DNA of 64,000 nucleotides from Haloferax sulfurifontis ATCC BAA-897 (GCF_000337835.1 NZ_AOLM01000003.1:186001-250000), one strand, 5' to 3'. Counted from the first letter of the stretch, positions 46,132 to 54,946 are shown. The notes: generated by a model not told the origin, from the sequence alone. Made by a program: numbers and translations.

Positions 46132-46779
46132 CTATCGCTCTAGGGCCGCTCTGAGCGCCCGCACCTCGTCGCGAACGGCGGCCCACTGCTCGACCGTGCC
46201 GGGGAGTTCGTCGCCATCGCGGTCGTCGCGGCCCTCGATTCGGTCGCGCACGGCACCGGGGTCGTCCACGTCATCGAAGCGGATTGCGCCGCCGCCCGCG
46301 GCCTCGACCGCGACGGTCCCGTAGCCGAACAGCGACCCGGTGACGCCCTGCGAGAGCGCGCTGTTCTGGACGCGGTCGATGGAGACGCGCTGGACGCTCC
46401 GAGAGAGGACGCCCGTCTTCCGGTAGAGCGCCCTGTCGGTGACCACGTAGCGGGTGTTGGTGACGCGGAGGTACGACCACGCGGGCAAGAGAAAGCCGAC
46501 GAGGCCCGCGACCGCGAGTTCGGGCACGCCGTTCGCGGCGGCCGCGACGGCCGCGACGACGACGATGGCGAGACCGACGACTGCGGCGGGGATGACGGTC
46601 TGTATCCGCGGCCGACCCTCCCAGCGGACGGCCTCGTCGTCGCCGCGGGCCAGCCAGTCGTCGACGGCCGCGACGGTCTCCGAGTCGGTCGCTGAGCCGG
46701 CCACCGAGTCGGTCGCGGCGCTCTCCGCGGCGGAGTCGTCCGGAGTCGAATCGACGGGTCCCGAATCGCCGCCCGTCAT
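46132..46779 (-). CDS. Bacterial PH-domain (bPH2, YdbS-like) membrane protein
   Basis: 215 residues with a Ser/Thr/Asp-rich N-terminal region, two membrane helices (about 68-115), and a bacterial PH domain (NTRYVVTDRALYRKTGVLSRSVQRVSIDRVQNS). Closely parallels the next gene upstream (NTNYVVTSDALYRKSGVLSRSVQRIEFDKVQDT), so the two are tandem paralogues. The ATG overlaps the stop of that gene by four bases. Confidence 0.85.
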   Translation of the reverse strand: MTGGDSGPVDSTPDDSAAESAATDSVAGSATDSETVAAVDDWLARGDDEAVRWEGRPRIQTVIPAAVVGLAIVVVAAVAAAANGVPELAVAGLVGFLLPAWSYLRVTNTRYVVTDRALYRKTGVLSRSVQRVSIDRVQNSALSQGVTGSLFGYGTVAVEAAGGGAIRFDDVDDPGAVRDRIEGRDDRDGDELPGTVEQWAAVRDEVRALRAALER

Positions 46780-47444
46780 CGCTCGTCGGTCGTCGCGTCG
46801 AACTCGAAGTCGCTCGGTTCGATGGCGTCGGAGTCGGGGTCTGTGTCGGGTTCGTCGCCCGCTCGGTCGGTCGCGTCGTCGGTCACGTCGTCGGTCACGT
46901 CGTCGGGCACGTCGTCGGTCACGTCGTCGGGCACGTCGTCGCCCTCGACGGCCCGCCGAATCGCGCGGAGTTCCGTCAGGATGTCGTCGAGGACGGCCGC
47001 CTTCCCCTCCGCGTCGGTCTCCGGCCCGGAGCGGCGCTTGATTCGCTCGTTGACGAGCGTCTGGAGCGACTGCGGGTCGGCGACGTTCCCGAAGCTCATC
47101 TCGATGCCGCTTCCGCCGGCGGTGCTGATGTTGACGGAGCCGTAGCCGAACTGCGCGCCGAGGAACGTCTGGCTGTAGGAGGTGTCCTGCACCTTGTCGA
47201 ACTCGATGCGCTGGACGCTCCGGGAGAGGACGCCCGACTTCCGGTAGAGCGCGTCGGAGGTGACGACGTAGTTCGTGTTCTTGTGTGAGAGGTACGACCC
47301 GACGAGGAGCGGAATGCCCACGAGGACGAGCGACAGCGGGACGCCGACGATGAAGGAGGGCACGAGGCTGTAGGGATGCGGGGTGTCGGCCCAGAGGACC
47401 GCTTCGTCGTCGTCGAGGGTGAGCCAATCGAACTCGGTGTCCAT
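46776..47444 (-). CDS. Bacterial PH-domain (bPH2) membrane protein with repetitive acidic tail
   Basis: 222 residues. Starts MDTEFDWLTLDDDEAV, has two membrane helices (about 27-50), the PH domain, and a C-terminal tail from about 175 made of DDVPDDVTDD repeats encoded by a 12-base DNA repeat. ATG 47444 is preferred to upstream in-frame codons as MDTEFDW leads directly into the conserved WLTLDDDEAVLW segment. Tandem paralogue of the downstream gene. Confidence 0.83.
   Translation of the reverse strand: MDTEFDWLTLDDDEAVLWADTPHPYSLVPSFIVGVPLSLVLVGIPLLVGSYLSHKNTNYVVTSDALYRKSGVLSRSVQRIEFDKVQDTSYSQTFLGAQFGYGSVNISTAGGSGIEMSFGNVADPQSLQTLVNERIKRRSGPETDAEGKAAVLDDILTELRAIRRAVEGDDVPDDVTDDVPDDVTDDVTDDATDRAGDEPDTDPDSDAIEPSDFEFDATTDER
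46873..46942. repeat. 12-base tandem repeat inside the PH-domain gene
   Basis: The unit GTCGTCGGTCAC (or with GGGCAC) is repeated five to six times in register with the codons for Val-Thr/Pro-Asp-Asp in the acidic tail. Confidence 0.8.
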
Positions 47445-47580
47445 GGCGGACAGGTTTCCGCCGGCGGTGGAATAGTGTTCCGCCGGAGGGGACCGCCATC
47501 CTTGGTCCACGGTACCGCCTAACACGACAATTCCGCCCGGTTGGGCAAACCATTTTACGGATGCCTGCAACGGACTGTCC

Positions 47581-48066
47581 ATGGACAAGCAGTCACTGCT
47601 CGACTTGCTGCGTCACGACGCTCGCGAGAGCGTAGATGACATCGCCCGCCAACTGGGCGCAGACGCCGAAGCAGTGGCAGCAGCGCTCGAGGAACTCGAA
47701 GACGACGGGGTCATCCGCGGCTACCAGGCGGTCGTCGACTGGAACAACGTCGAGGAGGAACGCGTCCGCGCGCAGGTCGAAGTCGACGTCGAACTCGACC
47801 GCGAGACGGGCTACGAGGAGATCGCCCGCCGCATCGCGCGGTTCCCCGAGGTCGCCACGCTCAGACTCGTCTCCGGCGACTACGACTTCTTCATCGAGGT
47901 CGAAGGCGAGTCGATGCACGCCGTCTCGAACTTCGTCTCCGAGCGCATCGCCCCCATCCCCGAGGTCACGAAGACGGTCACGCACTTCGTGATGGACTCC
48001 TACAAGGAGGAGGGCATCGAACTCGGCGACGGCGACGACGACGACCGGCTGTCAGTGTCGCCATGA
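47581..48066 (+). CDS. Lrp/AsnC-family transcriptional regulator
   Basis: 161 residues: N-terminal helix-turn-helix (residues 1-55, LLDLLRHDARESVDDIARQLGADAEAV) and C-terminal RAM/AsnC ligand domain. Overlaps the aminotransferase gene by four bases (ATGA), so the two form one operon and this regulator probably controls the amino-acid pathway of its neighbour. Confidence 0.92.
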   Translation: MDKQSLLDLLRHDARESVDDIARQLGADAEAVAAALEELEDDGVIRGYQAVVDWNNVEEERVRAQVEVDVELDRETGYEEIARRIARFPEVATLRLVSGDYDFFIEVEGESMHAVSNFVSERIAPIPEVTKTVTHFVMDSYKEEGIELGDGDDDDRLSVSP

Positions 48067-49214
48067 CGCTCGGCGACCAGCTTTCGGACCGCGTCAAACA
48101 GGTGCCGCCGTCGGGCATTCGGAAGTTCTTCGAACTCGCCGAGGAGGTCGACGACGTCATCTCCCTCGGCGTCGGCGAGCCCGACTTCTCCGCGCCGTGG
48201 GCCGCCCGGACCGCCGCCATCGACTCGCTCGAACGCGGCAAGACCTCCTACACGTCGAACCGCGGGATGCGCGAACTCCGCGAGGCCATCTCGGAGCGCG
48301 TCACCCGCTACGGCCAGGAGTACGACCCCGAAGACGAGATTATCGTCACGACGGGCGCGAGCGAGGCCGTCGACCTCGCGTTCCGGGCGTTCGTCGACCC
48401 CGGCGACGTGGTGGCGATACCCCAGCCGTCGTACATCTCGTACACGCCGGGAGCCATCTTCGCCGGGGGCGAGCCGCTTCCGGTCCCCACCCGCGCCGAA
48501 GACGAGTTCACGCTCACGCCCGAGGCGCTCGAAGCCGCCGGGGCCGACGAGGCCGACGTGCTGGTGCTCTGCTACCCGAACAACCCGACCGGCGCGGTGA
48601 TGACCGACGACGAACTCGCCGACGTGGCCTCGTTCGTCAGGGACCACGACCTCGTCGTGCTCTCCGACGAAATCTACTCGGACCTCCGGTACGAGGACGA
48701 CCACGCCTCCATCGCCACCCACCCCGGGATGCGAGAGCGGACCATCGTGTTCAACGGCTTCTCGAAGGCCTACGCGATGACCGGCCTGCGCCTCGGCTAC
48801 GCCATGGGGCCGCCGGGGGCTATCGACGCGATGAACAAGGTCCACCAGTACGCGATGCTGTCGGCGCCCACGACGGCGCAGTACGCGGCCATCGAGGCGC
48901 TCCGGTCGTGCGACGACTCCGTCGAGGAGATGCGCCGCGAGTACGACCGCCGCCGCCGGTTCGTCCTCGCCCGCTTCGAGGAGATGGGACTCGACTGCTT
49001 CGAGGCGAAAGGCGCGTTCTACGTCTTCCCCGAGGCCCCCGACGGCGACGACGAGGCGTTCGCCGAGGGGCTCCTCGAAGAACAGAACGTCGCGCTCGTC
49101 CCCGGAAGCGTCTTCGGCGAGGGCGGCGCGGGCCACCTCCGCGTCTCCTACGCGACGGGGATGCGCGAACTCCGCGAGGCGATGGACCGCATCGAAGCGT
49201 ACGTCAGCGACTGA
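48063..49214 (+). CDS. PLP-dependent aminotransferase (class I/II)
   Basis: 383 residues. The PLP lysine is in FNGFSKAYAMTGLRLGYAMG near residue 237, with NPTG in CYPNNPTGAV near 176 and DEIYSDLRYE near 202. Most like aspartate/alanine/aromatic aminotransferase group I; substrate not decidable. Sits directly behind an Lrp-type regulator. Confidence 0.93.
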   Translation: MTLGDQLSDRVKQVPPSGIRKFFELAEEVDDVISLGVGEPDFSAPWAARTAAIDSLERGKTSYTSNRGMRELREAISERVTRYGQEYDPEDEIIVTTGASEAVDLAFRAFVDPGDVVAIPQPSYISYTPGAIFAGGEPLPVPTRAEDEFTLTPEALEAAGADEADVLVLCYPNNPTGAVMTDDELADVASFVRDHDLVVLSDEIYSDLRYEDDHASIATHPGMRERTIVFNGFSKAYAMTGLRLGYAMGPPGAIDAMNKVHQYAMLSAPTTAQYAAIEALRSCDDSVEEMRREYDRRRRFVLARFEEMGLDCFEAKGAFYVFPEAPDGDDEAFAEGLLEEQNVALVPGSVFGEGGAGHLRVSYATGMRELREAMDRIEAYVSD

Positions 49215-49241
49215 GCCGACCGGGCGACACCCGCAACCCGC

Positions 49242-49248
49242 TTTTTTT
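49242..49248 (+). terminator. Oligo-T terminator after the aminotransferase gene
   Basis: Seven T residues follow a GC-rich stretch, 28 bases past the stop codon and before the universal stress protein gene. Confidence 0.55.
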
Positions 49249-49311
49249 CGAACGAGCGCCGCACCACGAGTATGCGAAGCATTCACACGGTTCGGGCGCG
49301 TACGTTCAGCG

Positions 49312-49737
49312 ATGTACGACGAAATCCTGCTCCCCGTCGACGGGAGTCCGGCGGCCGAACGGGCGATGCCGCACGTGTTCGACCTCGCGGAGCGGTGCGA
49401 CGCGACAGTCCACGTGCTGTTCGTCGTGAACACGACGCGCGACAACGCGGGTATCGTCGGCGGCACGGTCCTCGAAACGCTGGAGCAGGAGGGCAAACGC
49501 GCCGTCGACGAGGTCGTCGAGCGCGGCGAGCGCCGCGGTATCGAGACGGTCGGGGCCGTGCGTCGGGGCGCGCCGTACGACGTCATCCTCGACTACGCGA
49601 CCGAACACGGCGTAGGGGTCATCGCGATGGCGACTCACGGCCGAACGGGCGTCGAGCGCGTCCTCCTCGGGAGCGTCACCGAGCGCGTCGTCCGCACCGC
49701 GCCGGTTCCCGTGTTGACGGTCCGCGCCGCCGAGTAG
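49312..49737 (+). CDS. Universal stress protein (UspA)
   Basis: 141 residues with the USP fold beginning MYDEILLPVDGSPAAERA and nucleotide-binding GRTGVERVLLGSVTERVVR (G-x2-G-x9-GS pattern) near 115. Suggests an ATP-binding USP. Starts at ATG 49312, following MRSIHTV-like leader sequence in another frame. Confidence 0.92.
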   Translation: MYDEILLPVDGSPAAERAMPHVFDLAERCDATVHVLFVVNTTRDNAGIVGGTVLETLEQEGKRAVDEVVERGERRGIETVGAVRRGAPYDVILDYATEHGVGVIAMATHGRTGVERVLLGSVTERVVRTAPVPVLTVRAAE

Positions 49738-49857
49738 GCGGTCCGAAGCGGATACGTCGGCTCGACCGGGCGAACCGGTCGTTGACGCCGCCGGCTGGCG
49801 AAGTGTGTCATCGATTGTCATATACAGCGGTACATTTCGGGAGACCAACACGCAAAG

Positions 49858-49867
49858 TCTTATTAAA
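49858..49867 (+). promoter_or_regulatory. TATA box for the gene at 49891
   Basis: CTTATTAAAT is centred about 28 bases upstream of the ATG, matching a leaderless transcript. Confidence 0.55.
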
Positions 49868-49890
49868 TATCGTTTCGTCGTCCAAAACGA

Positions 49891-50607
49891 ATGGTTTCGG
49901 GAGGTGACGCGGACACCGCCGTAACAGATGACACGTCGACGTTCCAACTCGGGTTGGACGACCTCAAACGACGGGGGAGCGCGCTCCTCGTCGTCGGGTC
50001 GGTTCCGACCGAGCTCTACTCGCGGGCGTCTAAGCAGATGCTCGGCGCTCCCGACGAGCCGCGGCGTCGTCTCTTGGTTCTCAACGACTCGACGCCGCTC
50101 GACGACCGGCTCGACGTCGACATCCAACGCACCACGGAGTGGACGCGCGTGGTTCGGTACGGGTCGCTCGAACGGAGCGCGGCGGCATCGCCGTCACCGT
50201 CGTCCGCCGTGCCGAGTGCGGTCGACGCGTGCGAGCGCCGAGTCAGCGGCGGTCTCGGCAAACTCGGCGCGGCACTCGCCAACGACGTGACCGAGTTCGA
50301 CACGCTCGCCGGCGGGCTCTCTCCGGCCGAACTCCGCGTCGCGTTCGACTGTCTCCCGTCGCTCCTCTCGCGGTACGACCGAGACCGCGCGTTTCGGTTC
50401 CTCCACGTCATGACCACCCACATCCGCTCGCGAAACGGGATGGTCCACGTCTGGTCTCCCGGTGAGCGCGAAGGCGAGGTCAACCGACTGTTCGAGCCGC
50501 TTTTCGACGCCGTCGTCGAACTCGACGTCGAGGGTTCCGAGGCCCGTCAACGCTGGCATCTCCGGCAGAAGGACGTCTCGTCCGGCTGGTTCCCGTTGGA
50601 GTCGTGA
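49891..50607 (+). CDS. Conserved haloarchaeal protein, RecA/RAD55-like fold without ATP motifs (DUF7504-like)
   Basis: 238 residues with no recognised catalytic motif. ALLVVGSVPTELYSRASKQMLG near 31 and ELRVAFDCLPSLLSRYDRDRAFRFLHVMTTHIRSRNGMVHVW near 150-195 recall the layout of degenerate RecA-superfamily proteins; the final HVWSPGEREGEVNRLFEPLFDAVVEL is a typical end-strand of that fold. The N terminus has an unstructured Thr/Asp tail. It lies 50 bases upstream of the CHAT protease gene and may act with it. Confidence 0.5.
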   Translation: MVSGGDADTAVTDDTSTFQLGLDDLKRRGSALLVVGSVPTELYSRASKQMLGAPDEPRRRLLVLNDSTPLDDRLDVDIQRTTEWTRVVRYGSLERSAAASPSPSSAVPSAVDACERRVSGGLGKLGAALANDVTEFDTLAGGLSPAELRVAFDCLPSLLSRYDRDRAFRFLHVMTTHIRSRNGMVHVWSPGEREGEVNRLFEPLFDAVVELDVEGSEARQRWHLRQKDVSSGWFPLES

Positions 50608-50641
50608 ACTTCTCACGACCAGTACGTTTTTCACCTTAATC

Positions 50642-50656
50642 GTGTCACGTAGACAC
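50642..50656 (+). promoter_or_regulatory. Inverted repeat next to the CHAT protease start
   Basis: GTGTC (50642-50646), five-base spacer, GACAC (50652-50656), ending one base before the ATG at 50658. CACCTTAATC at about 50631 may be the TATA box, so the repeat would overlap the start of transcription. Candidate operator; arms are short. Confidence 0.35.
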
Positions 50657-50657
50657 A

Positions 50658-52775
50658 ATGGAACCGACCGGGGAGGGCGAGCGGGCCGACGCGTCTTCGA
50701 CGCTGGAAGTCGGCTTTTCGCTCCCTTCAGACGGGGCGGGGTTAGTCGTTCGGGACAACGTCGAACGCCACCAGTTCGTGCTCCGAACGCCGTCACCCGT
50801 CGACCCGGAACCGACAGATAGCAGTCGGTTCTCGCTTCCGACGGACGCCGCGGTTCGCATCGAGACCGGCCGCATCGGGCTGGCGGCGAACACGGTCGTC
50901 TGCGTCCGCGACGAGGCGGGGTCGATGCTCGCACAGGTCGACCAACAGGGGCGCGAGGAACTCGGGTCGGGAACCTACAGCATCGAACTCTTCGGCGCGG
51001 TCAAGACGTATCTCCGGGCCGACGGGCCGCTGACCGTCGACGCGCAACCGCTCGAAACCGTGCTCTCCTTCGAGGAGCCCCAGACGGTGTCCGTCGGCGC
51101 GCGGTCGTCTCACGAGAGTCCCGCGACGACGATTACGACGACCGACGACCCCCTCGACGTGATGGCGGCCGTCTCGGCGTTCAGCTCCGCGCTCAAGACC
51201 ACGAGCGTCGAGCGGTCGTACCCGACGCTCCGGGGACATCCGCCGCTTCTCGAACTGGGCGACGAACTCGACGTCCCCGATGCTCTCGATGTCCCCGAGA
51301 CCGGCGTCCGAATCGAACTCCCGCCGACGCTGAGCCACGTCTTCGTGGCGACGCCGCTGGCGTACTACCTCGGCGCGCGGCTCGTCCCCGGCGACTCGCC
51401 CCGACTCGTCACCGAAGGCGGGTTCGCCCACGACTTCGACGGCCCTCACGGCTTCGAGGAGGCGGTCGAACGCGCGCTCAAACGGACGTTCTTCCTCGAC
51501 TGCGTCGTTCGAACGGAGGGAATCTACGACGTGCCGCTCCACGAGCGCCAGACCGTCGAGTCGCGGACGGACATCGACGTCGAGGGGTTGTACGACGCGT
51601 CGCTCGGCGAACGGCTCTCGGCGTACTTCGAGATACCGTACGAGGACATCGCCGACCTGCTCCCGGAGTGGAAGCTGACGACGCACGTCGCGCCGCGGGC
51701 CGACAACATCGAGCTTCTCCCCTTCGTCACGAACGACCTCGCGGTCGTCCGGACGCCGTCGGGGACCGAAGTCCCCCACTCGGAGGTGCAGGCGGCGGTC
51801 GTCGACGACTTCCTCCGGGGCGACGCCGACGCCGACGACATCGTCAGGAGCGCAGGGACGACGACGCCGAGCGAGACGTACGTCAAACCCAGTTCGACCG
51901 ACTCGGTCGAGCAGGCGTGGATTAGCGACGGGACGCCCGTCGGCGCGAGCAAGACCACGCCCGCCGCCTACCGGAATCGCCTCCAACGGGAGCCGGCGCA
52001 GGGCGACATCGGCATCACGGTCGTCTGTAACGACCCCGAGATGCTCGCCGAGACGGACATCGTCGACGAGGTGTACGGCTCGCGCGACGGGCTCTCGTTC
52101 GACGTCGACGCCCACTACGACCTCAGCAGGGCGGAGCTTCGGGCAACGCTCGCGGAGTCGACCGACTTCCTCCACTACATCGGCCACATCGACGACGACG
52201 GCTTCCAGTGTCGCGACGGCAAGGTCGACGCGGAGACGCTCGACACCGTCGGAACGGGGGCGTTTTTCCTCAACGCGTGTCAGTCGTACGACCAGGGGTT
52301 GGCGCTCGTCGAGGCCGGCGCAATCGGCGGCATCGTCACGTTCAGCGAGGTCATCAACAGTCAGGCGGTCGGCGTGGGGCGCACGCTGGCTCGACTCCTC
52401 AACGGGGGGTTCCCGCTACAGGCGTCGCTGGAGGTGGTCAAGGTCGACAGCGACGTGGCACACCAGTACGGCGTCGTCGGGGACGGTAGTCTCTCCGTGG
52501 TACAGTCTGAGAGCGGAGTCGCAGTCTACTGCGAAGTATCTGACAAACCGGGCGACCAGTTCGAAGTGTCGTATCACGCATTCAACACATCGAGGGCAGG
52601 AATCGGGTCGCTGATTAGGCCCGCCCTCACCGATAGTATGCCGTACTATCTCTCTTCTTCCGGCGTCTCGAATACGGACCTGACTGAGGACGAACTTCGG
52701 GACTTCCTCGCGTTAGAACAAATTCCGGTTATCTACGACGATGCCGTCTACTGGGACCGCGAGTTCCTTTCGTGA
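50658..52775 (+). CDS. CHAT-domain (caspase-like) protease
   Basis: A 705-residue protein ending in a CHAT domain, a peptidase of the caspase/separase clan. The predicted catalytic pair is His510 in FLHYIGHIDDDGFQCRDG and Cys541 in FFLNACQSYDQG, each after a hydrophobic strand as in CHAT/TRADD caspases. The domain spans about residues 455-600. The first 450 residues contain no obvious tetratricopeptide or ATPase motif; they are beta-rich, with an SSRFSLPTDAAVRIET stretch and a longer segment of TTTPS-type linkers. A Cys-protease of this clan in an archaeon may cleave a partner on activation. Substrate unknown. Confidence 0.75.
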   Translation: MEPTGEGERADASSTLEVGFSLPSDGAGLVVRDNVERHQFVLRTPSPVDPEPTDSSRFSLPTDAAVRIETGRIGLAANTVVCVRDEAGSMLAQVDQQGREELGSGTYSIELFGAVKTYLRADGPLTVDAQPLETVLSFEEPQTVSVGARSSHESPATTITTTDDPLDVMAAVSAFSSALKTTSVERSYPTLRGHPPLLELGDELDVPDALDVPETGVRIELPPTLSHVFVATPLAYYLGARLVPGDSPRLVTEGGFAHDFDGPHGFEEAVERALKRTFFLDCVVRTEGIYDVPLHERQTVESRTDIDVEGLYDASLGERLSAYFEIPYEDIADLLPEWKLTTHVAPRADNIELLPFVTNDLAVVRTPSGTEVPHSEVQAAVVDDFLRGDADADDIVRSAGTTTPSETYVKPSSTDSVEQAWISDGTPVGASKTTPAAYRNRLQREPAQGDIGITVVCNDPEMLAETDIVDEVYGSRDGLSFDVDAHYDLSRAELRATLAESTDFLHYIGHIDDDGFQCRDGKVDAETLDTVGTGAFFLNACQSYDQGLALVEAGAIGGIVTFSEVINSQAVGVGRTLARLLNGGFPLQASLEVVKVDSDVAHQYGVVGDGSLSVVQSESGVAVYCEVSDKPGDQFEVSYHAFNTSRAGIGSLIRPALTDSMPYYLSSSGVSNTDLTEDELRDFLALEQIPVIYDDAVYWDREFLS

Positions 52776-52916
52776 TTACGGCCCGTAGATGACGCTGGTG
52801 TTTCCGGCCGCCACGCTTCCCGCCTGTGAGAGCAGGAGCGCGAGCGTGAACAGGACGCCCATCATCCGGGGGTTCTGACGCAGGTACGCGAGCATCTGGT
52901 TGCTGTCTTCCGACAT
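52776..52916 (-). CDS. 46-residue membrane protein (DUF7503-like), too short for most gene calls
   Basis: Reads MSEDSNQMLAYLRQNPRM and continues through one hydrophobic helix (VLFTLALLLSQAGSVAAG) to NTSVIYGP and TAA 52776-52778. Codon use is haloarchaeal. It begins at ATG 52916 and ends directly at the CHAT gene stop (52775), so the two genes converge with no gap. I recall similarly short proteins of pattern MSExxQLLxYLxENPRMxGVLFTLLLLLSQAG in Haloferax, some beside DUF7504/CHAT-type genes; this supports it as real but is memory, not a search. Confidence 0.7.
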   Translation of the reverse strand: MSEDSNQMLAYLRQNPRMMGVLFTLALLLSQAGSVAAGNTSVIYGP

Positions 52917-53113
52917 GTGCACTTACCCCAAGGAGCGAGTCCAAAATACAATTTTTCGTGTATATCTGATATGAAATTAAATGAATTAAGTGACCGAGAC
53001 CCGCAAGTAATCGTCAGTCAGACGAACGGTACCCGTCAGAGACGAGAACTGCCCGTCAGAGACGAACACGGAGAACAGAGAAAACGGTCGGCGTCCGAAA
53101 CGGGCGGGTTCGT

Positions 53114-53704
53114 TCAGGAGCTGTCGATATCGGCTTCGCCGCCGATGTCCCGGTACACCGCGGAGATGCCTTCGGTCTCGTCGAGCTGGCCGAGCGTCTC
53201 GTCGAGCTCGCGCCGGAGCTCGGTCAGGCGGGCGGTGAGCCGCTGGTACTCCTCGTTTTCTTCGAGCGCCGCCTCGTCCTTTTCGGACTCCAACAGCGCC
53301 TTCTTCGATGCGAGGGAAAACAGGTCCTGGATACCCACGTCGTAAGCGTTTCGCAGGATGAGGTTCGAGACCGTCTCGGTCAGCGCTTCGCGCGAGACGG
53401 GCTTGACGAGGTAGTCGTCGAAGCCCATCGCGATGATGTCGAAGTCGGGTTCGACCGCGGTCACCATCGCGACGCGGCACTCGAAGCCACGGTCCCGAAT
53501 CTCCGAGAGCGCCTCGTCGCCCGAGAGGTCGGGCATCCGACGGTCGAGGAGAACAACGTCAACCTCGTCGTCGAGCTTATCGAGCGCCTCGCGGCCGCCG
53601 TAGGCGACACGAACGCTGTAGTCGTTCCTAAGCCAGGTTGCGTACAGGTCGGCGAGGTCAGGCTCATCTTCAACGATGAGCACCAGTGGCTGTTCTGCGC
53701 TCAT
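53114..53704 (-). CDS. Response regulator with HalX domain
   Basis: 196 residues. The receiver has the acidic pair in LIVEDEPDLADLYATWL, Asp in VVLLDRRMPDLSG, and Lys in DYLVKPVSREAL. The C-terminal 80 residues are a HalX helical domain rich in Glu, ending in a coiled coil. No DNA-binding domain, so it signals through protein interaction. Shares a region with the CHAT gene cluster. Confidence 0.93.
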   Translation of the reverse strand: MSAEQPLVLIVEDEPDLADLYATWLRNDYSVRVAYGGREALDKLDDEVDVVLLDRRMPDLSGDEALSEIRDRGFECRVAMVTAVEPDFDIIAMGFDDYLVKPVSREALTETVSNLILRNAYDVGIQDLFSLASKKALLESEKDEAALEENEEYQRLTARLTELRRELDETLGQLDETEGISAVYRDIGGEADIDSS

Positions 53705-53756
53705 TGGTATTGTAGTGGTGTTCCGGGGACGCTCACGAAACTCAATGTCGTGCAGT

Positions 53757-53772
53757 GGTATATCAAAATACC
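53757..53772 (-). promoter_or_regulatory. Inverted repeat in HalX gene promoter
   Basis: GGTAT (53757-53761) and ATACC (53768-53772) with six-base spacer lie 53-68 bases upstream of the ATG at 53704, spanning the TATA-like GATATACC on the minus strand. Confidence 0.35.
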
Positions 53773-53857
53773 TCTTGTCTAACGCCGTCCGAAACCGCGC
53801 TTGTGGGCACTAATTACCCCCCGGAGTTGTTATACATTCCGGCGAACCGAACAGATA

Positions 53858-54946
53858 CTACCCGTCAGGCGTCCCCGAAATCGACTCGATAGTGATGCGG
53901 TTCGCCTCGACGTCTTCCAACACCGCACCCCACCCGCCGACGGTGTAGGTCTCGCCGTCGGCCTCGACGGTCAGACAGACCTGTCCCGCGAGTTCAGAAA
54001 ACGACAGCGTGTCCGTCGGCGTAGAAACGGCCGTGTAGTACACGTCAGTCACCTCACCGGTGAACTCGATGGGGTCTCGACCGTCGGTCTCGTAGCCCTT
54101 GATGTGCGCGACGATTCGGTTCCCGTCGCGAACGAGCGGTTCCGCGTCCTGAACGAAGTGTCTGATATCGGAGTACACGATCGGCGGTTCGCCGGTCTGG
54201 GCGTCGTAGACGACGTCCCAGACCTCCCACAGCGCCGTCTGGAAGTACCAGTGGAAGACGTACGTGAGCGTGTAGTCGTCGACGAGGACGCCGTACTGGT
54301 TCACCGAGTTGTCGTGCGGCGCGAAACACGCGCCCGTCCGGTCGACGATGGCGACGAACGGCGTCGGCAGTGTCCGGTGTCTGACTTCCGTGGCGACCCC
54401 GCGGTACTCCCGCTGTGCGAGCGCTTCGAGGTCGTCGGTCCGCTCGGGGTGGAGCACGACCTTCACCAGCGCGCCGTTCTCGTACGCCTCCGAGAGCGCC
54501 GGCTTGAGCTCGTCGAACTGCTCGGGGGTGACGGACAGTTGGACCTCGCCATCGGCCTCCCGAATCATCTCTTCGGCCCGGTTGAACACCGTCTCGAAGC
54601 GCTTGACGATGCTCAGCATGTGGCGGTCGACCGCGGGCTGTTGCCAGCGCGCCTCGATTTCCTCCGCCGCCTCGTCCAGTTGGACGGCGCGGCTCTTGAG
54701 GTCCTCCATCACCGATTTCGGGTCGCACGCCCGCGCGTGGAGACTGTCCTGCTCGTAGGTCTCGATGTAGCCCTTCGATTCGAGGTCGCGGAGAACATCG
54801 TAGATGCGGGCGGTCGGTACGGCGCAGGCGTCGGCGAGTTCGGTCGCACTCGCCGCTCCGAGTTGGAGGAGCGCGACGTACGCCTCTGCCTGATACTGTG
54901 ACAACCCGGCGTTCCGAAGTGCGGTGCGTAGCTCCGCGGTATCCAT
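53858..54946 (-). CDS. TrmB-family transcriptional regulator
   Basis: 362 residues. N-terminal winged helix (AELRTALRNAGLSQYQAEAYVALLQLGAASATELADACAVPTARIYDVLRDLESKGYIETY) followed by a C-terminal TrmB sugar-binding-type domain (about 120-360). Starts MDTAELRTAL at ATG 54946; the ATG 24 bases earlier is possible, but a TATA box at about 54975-54985 (ATAATTAATAGG on the minus strand) fits leaderless initiation at 54946. Controls carbohydrate or other transport in related organisms; target here not seen. Confidence 0.9.
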   Translation of the reverse strand: MDTAELRTALRNAGLSQYQAEAYVALLQLGAASATELADACAVPTARIYDVLRDLESKGYIETYEQDSLHARACDPKSVMEDLKSRAVQLDEAAEEIEARWQQPAVDRHMLSIVKRFETVFNRAEEMIREADGEVQLSVTPEQFDELKPALSEAYENGALVKVVLHPERTDDLEALAQREYRGVATEVRHRTLPTPFVAIVDRTGACFAPHDNSVNQYGVLVDDYTLTYVFHWYFQTALWEVWDVVYDAQTGEPPIVYSDIRHFVQDAEPLVRDGNRIVAHIKGYETDGRDPIEFTGEVTDVYYTAVSTPTDTLSFSELAGQVCLTVEADGETYTVGGWGAVLEDVEANRITIESISGTPDG

